Under the pieces are notes generated by a model, which saw only the letters and a program-made list of their open reading frames with translations, was not told where the DNA came from and did not search any database. The position numbers were made by a program, and so were the translations under genes. Shown piece after piece: positions 1 to 9,274 of a DNA stretch of 64,000 nucleotides. Each line of letters opens with the position of its first letter. Position 1 is the stretch's first letter. Source of the stretch: Sphingomonas abaci (GTDB lineage: Bacteria > Pseudomonadota > Alphaproteobacteria > Sphingomonadales > Sphingomonadaceae); contig NZ_JACHNY010000008.1 in assembly GCF_014199625.1 (NCBI RefSeq), forward strand, positions 62,001 through 126,000, in the 5' to 3' direction.

Positions 1-78
1 AAGCAGTACACTGGCGGTAATCCCGACGCATCCGTCGACGCATTCCTTGCCCGACGTCGGGAAGAGAGCGGCGAATGA
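1..78 (+). CDS. VapB-type antitoxin, C-terminal fragment (partial)
   Basis: Only the last 25 codons of an open frame that enters from the left edge are visible, ending in TGA at 76-78. The tail contains the segment SVDAFLARRREE, charged and Arg-rich as in AbrB/MazE-fold VapB antitoxin C-termini that bind and block the partner toxin. The stop overlaps the ATG of the downstream PIN-domain toxin (ATGA), the usual translational coupling of vapBC pairs. The DNA-binding N-terminus lies outside the window, so the family is inferred from position and tail composition only. Confidence 0.6.
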   Translation, partial: KQYTGGNPDASVDAFLARRREESGE

Positions 79-461
79 GCGTGGTGCTGGACGCGTCTGC
101 GATCATCGCGATGCTCAAGGGCGAACGCGGCGCGACAAAGGTCGCGGCTGAGATCGGTGGGGCGCGGGTGAGCAGCGTTAACTATGCCGAGGTAGTCAGT
201 CACTTCGTCCATGCCGGCATGCCCGAGCGCGAAGTCGATGCGATGCTCGATCCATTGCCGCTGACGGTCGTGCCGGCCGACAAGGCACTCGCGCAGATTG
301 CCGGGCGGTTGCGGGCGGCAACAGCGGAGGCGGGACTCAGCCTTGGTGACCGTTTCTGTCTGGCTCTTGCCCGACGGGACGGTCTGCCCGCATGGACCAG
401 CGACCAGAACTGGAAGAAGATCGCCGATGCCGTCGAGGTCAAGGTTGTCGCGATCCGCTGA
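75..461 (+). CDS. vapC: VapC-like PIN-domain ribonuclease toxin
   Basis: 128 residues, the normal size of a type II VapC toxin, a Mg-dependent RNase held inactive by VapB. The first acidic residue is in MSVVLDASAIIAMLKGE (Asp6), a conserved Glu lies in NYAEVV near residue 39, and the third acidic cluster is in LSLGDRFCLALA near residue 92, followed by the TSD motif typical of PIN folds. The start overlaps the upstream antitoxin stop by 4 bp. VapC toxins generally cleave tRNA or rRNA; which target applies here cannot be read from the sequence. Confidence 0.9.
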   Translation: MSVVLDASAIIAMLKGERGATKVAAEIGGARVSSVNYAEVVSHFVHAGMPEREVDAMLDPLPLTVVPADKALAQIAGRLRAATAEAGLSLGDRFCLALARRDGLPAWTSDQNWKKIADAVEVKVVAIR

Positions 462-539
462 CTTTACATGGTGGCGGGGTAGGGAAGGGGGCAGGACGTC
501 CGGCTCGACAGCCATAACCCACACCGCCAGAAGGTTTCC

Positions 540-1655
540 ATGCTACGCCTGATCCACACTGCCGACTGGCAACTCGGCAAGCCGTATGGCCGCTTCGACA
601 GCGACGTGCGCGCTGCGCTTAGCGAGGCGCGGTTCGATGCGATTGACGCGATCGGCAAAGCAGCTGCGGAGCATGATGTCGCGCATGTGCTGGTCGCTGG
701 CGATGTGTTCGATACTGAGGGACCGGAAGACCGCGTGATCGTGCAGGCGGTGTCACGGATGCAGCGCTATGCCTGTACCTGGTGGCTGCTGCCCGGCAAC
801 CATGACTTCGCCCGCAACAGCGGCTTGTGGGATCGTGTCCGCGCCAAAGGCGCCGCCAATGTCCGTATCCTCGCCGAGCCGGTGCCATGCGAGCTGGAGC
901 CCGGGCAGTGGCTGCTACCGGCACCACTGACCCACCGGCATAATCTCGACGATCCGACCGCGCTGTTCGACACGATGGAGACGCCAGGCGCGAGCTTGCG
1001 CATCGGTCTGGCACACGGCTCGATCCGCGACTTCTCGTCGCGCGGCGAGGCGCAGAACCAGATTGCGCCTGATCGCGCGCAGCGCTCCAACCTCGACTAT
1101 CTTGCGCTTGGCGACTGGCACGGGAGCTTCCGGGTCGATGCGCGCACCTGGTACTCAGGCACGCCCGAAACCGATCGCTTCCAGCGGGATGAGCCGGGCT
1201 ACGCTCTGCTCGTGACGCTTGAGGCTGGGGCGGAGCCGTCGGTATCGCCAATCCGTACTGGCAGGTTCCAGTGGCTGATGCGTTCGTGGACGGTTGCCGA
1301 CGCGGAGGGCTTTGCCGCCGAGTGCGACCGGCTGCTTGCGCAGGTCGAACCATCGGCAACCCTCCTGCAGCTCTCGCTCTCGGGTATCGTCAGTTTATCC
1401 GATCGTATCGCGATCCTTGCGCGCCTCGACAATGACCTGCGCCATCGCCTCCGCCATCTGACGGTCACCGCCGACGATCTCGTCGGTCGGCCGAGCGAAC
1501 AGGATCTGGCAGACCTGCGGGTCGAGGGTATGATCGGCACGGCCGCGGCCAAGCTGATGAGCATGATAGAGGCCGGTGGCAGCGACGGCGCCATTGCCAG
1601 GCGGGCGCTCGAGCGCCTGTTCGTGGAACATCAGCGTGGGCAGGACGCGGCATGA
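540..1655 (+). CDS. SbcD/YhaO-like DNA repair metallophosphoesterase
   Basis: 371-residue calcineurin-like phosphoesterase with the full two-metal motif series: Asp and His of HTADWQLGKP (6-15), GDVFD (54-58), GNHD (86-89), HGS (159-161) and GDWHG (191-195). Such proteins are the nuclease subunit of SbcCD/Mre11-type complexes that process DNA ends and hairpins. The stop overlaps the start of the next ATPase gene by 4 bp, so the two are co-translated and probably form one complex. It is closer in layout to the YhaO type, because its partner lacks a zinc hook. Function assignment is by family; substrate is unknown. Confidence 0.88.
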   Translation: MLRLIHTADWQLGKPYGRFDSDVRAALSEARFDAIDAIGKAAAEHDVAHVLVAGDVFDTEGPEDRVIVQAVSRMQRYACTWWLLPGNHDFARNSGLWDRVRAKGAANVRILAEPVPCELEPGQWLLPAPLTHRHNLDDPTALFDTMETPGASLRIGLAHGSIRDFSSRGEAQNQIAPDRAQRSNLDYLALGDWHGSFRVDARTWYSGTPETDRFQRDEPGYALLVTLEAGAEPSVSPIRTGRFQWLMRSWTVADAEGFAAECDRLLAQVEPSATLLQLSLSGIVSLSDRIAILARLDNDLRHRLRHLTVTADDLVGRPSEQDLADLRVEGMIGTAAAKLMSMIEAGGSDGAIARRALERLFVEHQRGQDAA

Positions 1656-4285
1656 GCCTTCGGATCCGGCGCATCGCGCTCTCAAACTTCCGCAAATACC
1701 GCGACCCCTTCGTGCTCGACGGGCTGACGGATGGGCTCAACGTCATCATAGAGCCCAACGAGACCGGCAAGTCGACGCTGCTGGAAGCGATGCGCGCCGC
1801 TTTCTTCATCCGGCACAACACCGCCAACCGGCTTGCGCGCAGCTATGCGCCTTACGGCGAGGCCGTCGCCCCGCAGATCGAGATCGGCTTCGAGGCGAAA
1901 GGCGAGGCGTGGGAAGTCAGCAAGCGCTTCCTGAAGAGTGCTTCGGTCGAGGTTCGGGGACCGAACGGGCGTGCGCAGGGCGAGGATGCCGAGGCGCAGC
2001 TGCAAGCACTGCTCGGCGCGCGTCGCGACACCAGCCAGGGCGGCGACGCGGCCGCCCACGGCGCACTCGGTCTGTTGTGGGTCGGGCAGGCGCAGGCGCT
2101 TGAAGTGACTGCGCCAGGCGAGATCGTGCGCGACAGCGTTCGCGCTACCCTGGAAGCTGAGGTCGGCACGATCATGGGCGGTGTTGCCTACCAGCGTGTT
2201 CGCCCCCGCATCGACAGTCAGTACGCGGAATACTGGACCAACAGCGGTCGGCTGACTGGTCGCCAGACTGCGGCCCGCGACGAGCATGACGCCGCGCAGC
2301 GCGCCGCGAGCGAGGCGGCCACTCGGCTTGCCGCCCTAGAGCAGGGCTTTTCCGACCTCGAGGCCGCACGGGCGCGGCTGAAGCTGCTCGACCGCGATCT
2401 TGCCGATACAACCGATGCTGAGCAGCGTCGGGCGCTGGTAGGCCAGCTTGACGTGGCGCGCTCTGCCGCTCAGCTGCTCGACACACGCCGCGCTGAGCAG
2501 GGCCGCCTTGTCGACCGTGTCAGGGCACTTGAGGATCTCGCATCGCGCCTCGCAATCGCCCGCAAAGCTGTCAGCGACACGGCTACAGCGCTCAGCAAGG
2601 CACGGGATAGTCGATCCAGCCTGATCGGGGAGTTGGCGGCCGCGCAGGAACGAGCGACGACAGCCCGTGAGCTGCTAACCCGTGCTCGTGACACTGGGCG
2701 GACCGCCCACGCGGCACTTGACGCTGCTCGGATACGGGCTGCCGAGCGCGAGCGCCGGGTAGCAGTCGGCGAGGCACGACGGCGATATGCCGAGCTGGTT
2801 GCGCTGGAGGCCGAATACGAAGTGACGCGACAGCTCGCGACTGCGGTGATCCCCACCACCGTCATCAAGGCCCTCGAAGAACGTGAACGTGCCGTGGACA
2901 AGGCGCGGGCGGCCGTGGATGCCGGTGCGACGCGGATCGAGTTCGCCGGTGATGTCAGCGGCCTGACGATCGACGGATCTGCGGCGGAGCGTGGAGACCG
3001 GATGTTGTCTCGCGAGACGCGCATCCAACTGGGCGATGCCGAACTGATCATCCGTCCGCCGGTCGGGCTGCAAGGCGCCGAGACGGCGCTCGCCAATGCG
3101 ACCGATGATCTGAACGCGGCCTTGGCCGAGCACGGGGTGGAGAGCGTCACTGCGGCTCGCGCTCGCAACGAGGCCGCGCGAGACGCGGTCGCCAACCTTC
3201 GCACGCTCGAGGCGCGGATCATCGGGATCACGCCTGCCGTGACGCTGCTCGGAATCGAGGTGGGCGCGTCGGCCCTGAAGCTTTTCATCGTCGAATTGCA
3301 GGAAGGCGCGGAAGGGGAGGGGAGTGGCGAGGAACCAGACGTCGAGGCGCTGACCATCGCGTTAGGTGAGGCGGATACGGCGCTCGCAAGGGCGGAAGGT
3401 GTCGATGCAGTGGCATCCGAGCAGTTGCGCGAGGTGGAGGCGCGCAATACTCCATTGATGGTGCAGGAAGCTGGCGCCGAGCGGGATGCGCTGAACGCCG
3501 CGGCACAGCTTGCCACCTTGGAAGCCAGGCCCGAGGTGGCCTCGCTTGACGACGCTTTGCGCGATGCGCGCCAGCAGGAGGCGGCAGCGCTCGTCAACCT
3601 GCAGGATGCCGAACGCGCAGCGACTGCGCATGACGTTGCTACCATCGAACGGCAGATCGGCCTGCTGGACAAGCGGGTCGAGGTGGCCCGGGCCCAGCGT
3701 ACCGACCTGGAAAAGGTGATTGCCGGGCTCGAGGCGCGGATCGAGGCGGAAGGCGGCAAGGGGCTGGCCGACCGCGCCGCAGTCGCGCGCGAGGAGGCTG
3801 ATGCCGCAGCTACCAACCTGGCACGTGTGACGCAGGAAGCCGAAACGCTGAAGTTGCTTCGCGACATGTTGGAGAGTGCGCGCGCCGAGACGTCACGGAC
3901 ATTCGTCGGGCCGGTGGCGCGGCGTGCGCGCCGGCACATCGAACGGCTGCTGCCGGGTGCGAATCCCGGCTTTGGCGACGACCTTGGCTTGGCGTCGATT
4001 GCGCGGGGCGGTTTGGGCGAGAGTTGCGGCGATCTCTCCAGGGGCACCCAGGAGCAGCTGGCAGTCCTTACGCGGCTCGCCTTTGCCGACATGCTCCTCG
4101 AGCAGGGAATGCCAGTATCGCTGATCCTGGACGACCCGCTGGTCTATTCGGACGATACCCGCCTCGATCTCATGACTGAAATCCTGACGGAGGCGGCAAC
4201 GCGGATGCAGATCATCCTTCTCACCTGTCGTGATCGCGCCTTCCGCCATCTTGGCAATCGGATTAGCCTGACGGGAGATCGGTAG
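1652..4285 (+). CDS. SbcC/YhaN-like SMC-type ATPase
   Basis: 877 residues. Walker A is EPNETGKST at 34-42, the N-E-x-G-K-S-T form characteristic of YhaN-like proteins. A long Ala/Arg/Glu-rich coiled coil occupies roughly 200-760. The ABC signature LSRGTQEQLAVL and Walker B LILDDPLVYSD are near the C-terminus. Unlike SbcC/Rad50 there is no CxxC zinc hook in the coiled coil. It is expected to act with the upstream phosphoesterase as an ATP-gated nuclease on DNA ends. Translationally coupled to that gene (ATGA). Exact role, repair or defence, cannot be decided from sequence. Confidence 0.85.
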   Translation: MSLRIRRIALSNFRKYRDPFVLDGLTDGLNVIIEPNETGKSTLLEAMRAAFFIRHNTANRLARSYAPYGEAVAPQIEIGFEAKGEAWEVSKRFLKSASVEVRGPNGRAQGEDAEAQLQALLGARRDTSQGGDAAAHGALGLLWVGQAQALEVTAPGEIVRDSVRATLEAEVGTIMGGVAYQRVRPRIDSQYAEYWTNSGRLTGRQTAARDEHDAAQRAASEAATRLAALEQGFSDLEAARARLKLLDRDLADTTDAEQRRALVGQLDVARSAAQLLDTRRAEQGRLVDRVRALEDLASRLAIARKAVSDTATALSKARDSRSSLIGELAAAQERATTARELLTRARDTGRTAHAALDAARIRAAERERRVAVGEARRRYAELVALEAEYEVTRQLATAVIPTTVIKALEERERAVDKARAAVDAGATRIEFAGDVSGLTIDGSAAERGDRMLSRETRIQLGDAELIIRPPVGLQGAETALANATDDLNAALAEHGVESVTAARARNEAARDAVANLRTLEARIIGITPAVTLLGIEVGASALKLFIVELQEGAEGEGSGEEPDVEALTIALGEADTALARAEGVDAVASEQLREVEARNTPLMVQEAGAERDALNAAAQLATLEARPEVASLDDALRDARQQEAAALVNLQDAERAATAHDVATIERQIGLLDKRVEVARAQRTDLEKVIAGLEARIEAEGGKGLADRAAVAREEADAAATNLARVTQEAETLKLLRDMLESARAETSRTFVGPVARRARRHIERLLPGANPGFGDDLGLASIARGGLGESCGDLSRGTQEQLAVLTRLAFADMLLEQGMPVSLILDDPLVYSDDTRLDLMTEILTEAATRMQIILLTCRDRAFRHLGNRISLTGDR

Positions 4286-4542
4286 CGAAACTTACACGTT
4301 CTGGTAGGATTACGGCCCGACCGAGTTCGGATGGCAATCGGCGTAAGCGGACGTTCGTTCAGCTACGGCTCGCCGATTACCACCCCGGCTCGCTGCGGTG
4401 GTGCCCTTGCCGATCAACACGTCGCCGATCGCCGAAATGGTCCACGGCGCTCCCAACCGCGTCTTTGCCTGCAAAATCCGGGCGGGTTGGTGTGTCGGAT
4501 GAACGCCGGTGCCGTCAAGCGGGCGAAGGTGGCGCGCGGGGT

Positions 4543-6795
4543 CTAAGCCTCCGCGAGTGCCTTCAGGCCGCCGTAGTGGAGTGGTGCGACCGCCTCGATC
4601 ATCTCGAGCAGGTAGATCGTGTTCTTCTGGGTTTCCGCCACGAGGGCTGGGTCGAACGACTTGCCGGTGTGGTGCGAGAGGTCATTGGCGAACTTGTAGA
4701 TCGCCGTCTTCTTGTGCGGGTCGAAGTCGGTCTCCTCGAGCTTCCGGTGCAGGCTCCGGTTGGAGGGCACGTGGAAGTCGAGGAACGTCTCAAGCACCTT
4801 ACGGGCTATGTTCGGGACGTGGTAGCAGCCGAGGATCGTCCCGTCCGACTTGAAGGTGTGCAGCACCTTGAACAGGTAGTGGTATTCGGTCGCGTGATCG
4901 ATGAGTAACCGGTCGAGCGGCGCGAGGCGTGCGGAACGGCCTTCCTCCGTTTCGGAGCAGAGGACCATCGTGAAGGTCTTCTCCGCTCTGGGTCCTGGAA
5001 TGTTCTGAAGCCAGTTGATGACTAGTCTGAGAAACTCGAAGTTATGGGTGAGGATGAAGAGTTGCTTGGCACCCTGCGTCCTGTTCTTCAGGAACGAGAA
5101 GGCTTGGTAGATCGCCGAGGCGTCGAGGCTTGAGATCGGGTCGTCGATGACCACCACTCCCTCCGACATGTCGAAGTCGCGGTCCGTCAGCTGCACTAGG
5201 AAGTATAGGAACGCGATCGCGGTCTTCTCACCCTCGCTGAGGCGCCTCGCCGGCCTGCCTCGTCGCATGACATGGTAGCCGTCCACGCCTGAGTCGAACC
5301 GTAGATCGGTCCTGCCCAGGAATTGACAAAGATCCCTCGTCAGGTTCTCTCCGCCCTTGTGCTCGTTCGAGACCTGAGCCTGCTTCGCCGCGATGGAGGC
5401 GTTCAGCGCCGCGATGCCGCGCACGTCCGGCAGGCCCTCGCCACCGTTCCGCAGCAGGGCGATCTCGACCGTGGCGGCGACTATCCGCTCGGCCAGCTCA
5501 TCAGCCTGCCCCTTGATTGAACGCAGGTAATGTGCCTCGATCGCGTCACGCGACGTACTGCGTGCGCTGTCGAAGCCGGCGGTTTTCTCATTATGGCGCT
5601 CGATGATCGCGTTTAGGTTCGTGAAGGACTGCGCCAGCCTGGCCGTATCACTGGACGCCGTGGCCTCGTATGATCGGGTGCGGTTGGCCAACTTGCTCGT
5701 GAGCGTGGCGTCAACCTCGCCCAGCCGGGCCTTGAGCTCTATGAGCGCGGCGTCGAGTTCTTTGGTTGCTGCGTCGTAGCTGTCACGGAGTTCGGAATAA
5801 AGGGCGAGGCGGTCCGGCGCGATGATCCGGTTCAGGCCCTCGATTGCCGCTGACAACCGGTCGCGCTCGCGCTCGATGCGCGCCTTCAGTCGTTGGTCCT
5901 CCGCGCTGAAGTGGTCCGCCAAAGCTGCGAGCCGTTCAGCAGGCATCGGTCGCGCGCAGAATTCGCAGGTCTCCGAGGAATGCCGGCCGTGCAGGGATAT
6001 GCCTTGCTCGACCCAGCTTGCGATGTCGGGCTTCCCCAACAGGCGTTCCAGGACATTCGACTGCGCGGACTCGGCCGCCAGGTCGCACGCGCGCAGCGCA
6101 GTGCCTCGCGCTACGGCGATGGCGCTCTCTGGTTCGTCAACGCCGATCCGGACGCTCGGCTCTTGGATTTGGACGATCGACGGCATCATGTCCTGGTGGA
6201 CGGTGGTGTGGTGGAGGGCGAGTTCTTCGTCGGACAGCTGCTCGCCCCCGGTAAGATTCCGGAACGCGCCCTCCGCGTCAGGCTTGCGGTAGCTGCGCAG
6301 GGTCGCCCCGCTCGTCGCCTCGCCGATCGTCTTCGCGATGCCCGAGAACAAGCGCCCACGCTCCGTCTCCAGCTTGGCGACCGATGCGTCCAACTCCGCG
6401 ATGCGCCGGAGGCGGGCGTCTCGTGTGTCGATCTCTGACTTGATCTCCGCCGCGACCAGCTTGTTCTCCTCACCCAAAATGAGGATGTGACGCAGCGGCC
6501 CGTCCAAACCGCCGATGTTCGCCTCGATGAAGTCGCTGTTGAACGCCCGCACCTTGCGCCCATACCGGGTTCCGCGCGCCAACGCGCCCGACTGGGTCTC
6601 GATTGTGAACTCTAGGTCAGGGTGATCCGCGTGCTCGCCCTCCTCGAGGCAGGCGAGCAGACGCGAGAGCGTCGTCTTGCCCGAGCCGTTCTCGCCATAG
6701 ATCAGGTTGTATCGGTTCAGGTCGGGGACCTCAGGGCTGCGCGAATAGTCACCGAAGACCCCGAGGTTCTTGATCCTTCGTATCTGTGTGAGCAC
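4543..6795 (-). CDS. AAA_13 ATPase, RloC-like candidate anticodon nuclease
   Basis: 750 residues from a GTG start preceded by GGGGAGG at good spacing; upstream ATGs at 6825 and 6963 lack a ribosome site. Walker A GENGSGKTT lies at 34-42, signature LSEGEKTA at 519-526, Walker B VVVIDDPISSLD at 547-558 and the H-loop LTHNFEF near 583. The coiled-coil centre carries CEFC at 277-280, a zinc-hook-like CxxC. The C-terminal segment has R665-x3-E669 and, about 40 residues on, H708/H709, resembling the Arg-Glu-His triad of PrrC/RloC tRNA anticodon nucleases. RloC is an antiphage, zinc-responsive tRNase of similar length. The AAA_13 family call is firm; the nuclease activity is an inference. Confidence 0.75.
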   Translation of the reverse strand: MLTQIRRIKNLGVFGDYSRSPEVPDLNRYNLIYGENGSGKTTLSRLLACLEEGEHADHPDLEFTIETQSGALARGTRYGRKVRAFNSDFIEANIGGLDGPLRHILILGEENKLVAAEIKSEIDTRDARLRRIAELDASVAKLETERGRLFSGIAKTIGEATSGATLRSYRKPDAEGAFRNLTGGEQLSDEELALHHTTVHQDMMPSIVQIQEPSVRIGVDEPESAIAVARGTALRACDLAAESAQSNVLERLLGKPDIASWVEQGISLHGRHSSETCEFCARPMPAERLAALADHFSAEDQRLKARIERERDRLSAAIEGLNRIIAPDRLALYSELRDSYDAATKELDAALIELKARLGEVDATLTSKLANRTRSYEATASSDTARLAQSFTNLNAIIERHNEKTAGFDSARSTSRDAIEAHYLRSIKGQADELAERIVAATVEIALLRNGGEGLPDVRGIAALNASIAAKQAQVSNEHKGGENLTRDLCQFLGRTDLRFDSGVDGYHVMRRGRPARRLSEGEKTAIAFLYFLVQLTDRDFDMSEGVVVIDDPISSLDASAIYQAFSFLKNRTQGAKQLFILTHNFEFLRLVINWLQNIPGPRAEKTFTMVLCSETEEGRSARLAPLDRLLIDHATEYHYLFKVLHTFKSDGTILGCYHVPNIARKVLETFLDFHVPSNRSLHRKLEETDFDPHKKTAIYKFANDLSHHTGKSFDPALVAETQKNTIYLLEMIEAVAPLHYGGLKALAEA

Positions 6796-7077
6796 CGGCC
6801 CGCCTCCCCGAGCTTTGATTAGCATGGCGGATGTCAGACAAACAGAGCGCGATGTCCGATCGTCGACGCGCTTCCACCGACAGCCCGCCTCGCAGCTGGC
6901 GCCATGCAGGTTGCGGGGCTCGCGGCTCCTGCTGATCGGTTCCGACAAGAAGTAGGAGAGCAACTTTCAGCTGACCGCAGGCATCGACCTAGACTTGGGC
7001 GAGGCCATCGCGCAGGGAAGGTTTCGCGATGGCCCCTAAGCTTACTTAAAAAGAGGGCGTCGATGCTGCTAGTTTAG

Positions 7078-8001
7078 TTATACCGTGATCAACAGCGCTT
7101 CGGGCACAGGATATTTCCAGTCGTTGTACTTGCGCGCGATGATACGCATGAAAGCAGAGATTTCTGGTGAAAAATCGCCGACACGGTGGCTCATAATGAT
7201 AGGTGAATGGGCGGGTTCTAGTAGCTCTAGGTAACGAACGTCGTCCGGGCGTGCTCGCTTTACGGATTCTGGAATGATGGCGACTCCCTCCTCCGCCGCC
7301 ACTAAGCCAATCGCAATCTGCAATTCTCTAGCTTCGTGGATGACGCTGGGCGTGAGACCATTGTCATGAAACAGCGACAGAACTTGATCGGCGTAGCTCG
7401 GCCGCGGAGCGCTCGGGTAAAGGATTACTTTTTCGCGAGCGAGTGCCGCCAATGAAATGGGACCGCCGTCTATGCCCAGTGTGCTGGCAAGCGGTACCGC
7501 TGCGATTAGGGGTTCTCGTCGCAGGACGGTGCGTCGCACGGCAGGATCCTCAAATCGGATGCGCCCAAAGCCAATATCAATACGGCCTTCCTTTAGAGCA
7601 GCGATTTGATCAAGGGTCGTACTCTCCACCAGCGTCAACTCTACATCGGGTAGCTCGGAGCGAAACTCACGTATTAGTGCCGGCAGCCGGGCGTAGATCG
7701 TGGATGACACGAACCCAATCGTAAAGCGCCGCTTATCGGTCGCGATCGCGGCCTCCATCATCGCACGCATGTCTTCGACACGCCGCAGAATTTGCACGGC
7801 CTGATCGTGGAAGAAGTGCCCCATGGGCGTCAGGGAAAGCGGCCTGCTCGTACGATCGATCAATTCTGCACCGATCTCGGCTTCCAATTGCTGGATTGAC
7901 CGGCTGAGGGGCGGCTGCGCCATGTGCAGCCGCTCTGCCGCCTTATTGAAATTCCGTTCGGCCGCGACGGTCACAAAATAGCGAAACTGACGAAGATCCA
8001 T
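7078..8001 (-). CDS. catR: LysR-type regulator of the cat/ben genes (CatR/BenM-like)
   Basis: 307 residues from the ATG at 8001. The N-terminal winged HTH begins MDLRQFRYFV and contains AAERLHMAQPPLSRSIQQLE; an effector-binding domain follows. The start at 8001 rather than 8037 is chosen because MDLRQ is the family N-terminus and because a perfect ATAC-N7-GTAT operator at 8009-8023 would otherwise be inside the coding frame. It is divergent from catB, the classical arrangement for LysR activators that respond to cis,cis-muconate (and benzoate for BenM). The regulon probably extends to the aldehyde/alcohol genes further right, which carry the same operator. Effector is inferred from context. 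Confidence 0.88.
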   Translation of the reverse strand: MDLRQFRYFVTVAAERNFNKAAERLHMAQPPLSRSIQQLEAEIGAELIDRTSRPLSLTPMGHFFHDQAVQILRRVEDMRAMMEAAIATDKRRFTIGFVSSTIYARLPALIREFRSELPDVELTLVESTTLDQIAALKEGRIDIGFGRIRFEDPAVRRTVLRREPLIAAVPLASTLGIDGGPISLAALAREKVILYPSAPRPSYADQVLSLFHDNGLTPSVIHEARELQIAIGLVAAEEGVAIIPESVKRARPDDVRYLELLEPAHSPIIMSHRVGDFSPEISAFMRIIARKYNDWKYPVPEALLITV

Positions 8002-8008
8002 CGCTTGA

Positions 8009-8023
8009 ATACCCTGTGAGTAT
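8009..8023. promoter_or_regulatory. LysR (BenM/CatM-type) operator ATAC-N7-GTAT
   Basis: ATACCCTGTGAGTAT is a perfect match to the ATAC-N7-GTAT dyad recognised by BenM and CatM, and contains the general LysR T-N11-A core. It lies 8 nt upstream of the catR start and about 90 nt upstream of catB, suited to autoregulation of catR and activation of catB. No clear second copy is seen 22 bp away, unlike the two other regions carrying the motif. Confidence 0.75.
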
Positions 8024-8111
8024 CGTGAGCAAACCACATTGATCTTTGCGCGTCCAGCCCCTCCGACGTACCTATGCTGGGATAACGTAGAGCTGAGGAT
8101 GTGGAGAGGTC

Positions 8112-9269
8112 ATGGTCACGATCGCAGAGATCGATACCTTCATCGTCGATATTCCGACGATACGTCCGCATGTCCTAGCGATGGCGACGATGCATCACCA
8201 GTCGATCGTACTGGTGCGAATGCGCGACTCCGACGGTTTAGAAGGTATCGGTGAAGGCACGACGATCGGCGGCCTCAGCTACGGTGAGGAGAGCCCTGAA
8301 GGTATAAAACTCGCCATCGACAGCTACATCGCTCCTGTGCTCAGGACCTGCGACCCGACTAGAGTCGGCGCCGCCATGGCCAAGGTGACGCAAAGCGTTT
8401 TCGGCAACCATATCGCTAAGTGTGCGGTGGAGACGGCGCTTTTAGATTTGGCAGGCAAGCGCCTGGGAGTACCGGTGTCCGAGCTGATCGGTGGGGGACG
8501 CGTCCGCGACAGTCTTCCGGTTGCGTGGACGCTGGCGAGCGGTGACACCGCGCGCGACATCGAGGAAGCGGAGCGCGTTCTCGATCTTCGCCGGCATAAC
8601 ATCTTCAAGCTCAAGATCGGCAAGCGATCGGTCCGCGACGACGTCTCGCATGTCGCTGCCATCAAAAAGGCGGTTGGTGACCGCGGCAGCGTCCGTGTCG
8701 ACGTCAACCAGAACTGGGATGAAGCACAGGCCGATCTCGGTATGCGTCTATTGCAAGATGCCGGTGTCGACCTCGTCGAGCAACCAGTCGCAAGGCATGC
8801 GCACGCATCGATGGCGCGGCTGTCGGCTAAGCACATCGTGCCGCTGATGGCGGACGAGGCGCTACATGGTCCCTGTGACGCCTTCGCTATTGCCGCCTGC
8901 TCGGGCGCCCGCATCTTCGCGGTGAAGATCGCGCAATCGGGTGGTCTGCTACCCGCACATGCTGTCGCGACGATTGCCCATGCCGGCGGTGTTGGCCTCT
9001 ACGGCGGGACGATGCTTGAAGGCGGTGTCGGGACAGCGGCGTCGGCCCATCTGTGTGCAACCCTTCCGACGCTCGCATGGGGCACAGAGCTGTTCGGTCC
9101 GTTGCTGCTTACCCAGGACATACTGGCAGAACCGCTTCGCTACGCCGACTTCGAGCTCGCGGTCCCGACCGGTCCCGGCCTCGGTGTGGCGCTCGATGAG
9201 GACCGCGTGGCTTTCCATCGTCGAGACCGCACCGCACCCACACTCCACGTCGTTGCAGAGAGGGCCTGA
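8112..9269 (+). CDS. catB: Muconate cycloisomerase CatB
   Basis: 385-residue enolase-superfamily enzyme converting cis,cis-muconate to muconolactone. Visible landmarks: the K-x-K pair in FKLKIGKR, metal ligands Asp in VDVNQNWD, Glu in LVEQPV and Asp/Glu in LMADEAL, and the second base Lys in FAVKIAQSGG. First gene of the long catabolic operon, with GGAGAGG just upstream of the ATG; divergent from the LysR regulator. Length is normal for the family. A chloromuconate cycloisomerase is the main alternative, but catC and a plain catechol pathway follow directly, so the ordinary enzyme is favoured. Confidence 0.93.
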   Translation: MVTIAEIDTFIVDIPTIRPHVLAMATMHHQSIVLVRMRDSDGLEGIGEGTTIGGLSYGEESPEGIKLAIDSYIAPVLRTCDPTRVGAAMAKVTQSVFGNHIAKCAVETALLDLAGKRLGVPVSELIGGGRVRDSLPVAWTLASGDTARDIEEAERVLDLRRHNIFKLKIGKRSVRDDVSHVAAIKKAVGDRGSVRVDVNQNWDEAQADLGMRLLQDAGVDLVEQPVARHAHASMARLSAKHIVPLMADEALHGPCDAFAIAACSGARIFAVKIAQSGGLLPAHAVATIAHAGGVGLYGGTMLEGGVGTAASAHLCATLPTLAWGTELFGPLLLTQDILAEPLRYADFELAVPTGPGLGVALDEDRVAFHRRDRTAPTLHVVAERA

Positions 9270-9274
9270 CGACC

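Noticed and set aside
2470..4092. A 540-residue minus-strand frame inside the SbcC/YhaN-like gene
   Set aside because: Ser/Arg/Ala-rich antisense of a GC-rich coiled-coil gene; no family features, and the plus strand is clearly coding.
4286..4542. Possible gene between the SbcC-like and AAA_13 genes
   Set aside because: The only frame (4331-4546) has no ribosome site, runs into the 3' end of the AAA_13 gene and shows no protein features; nothing else was seen in this gap.
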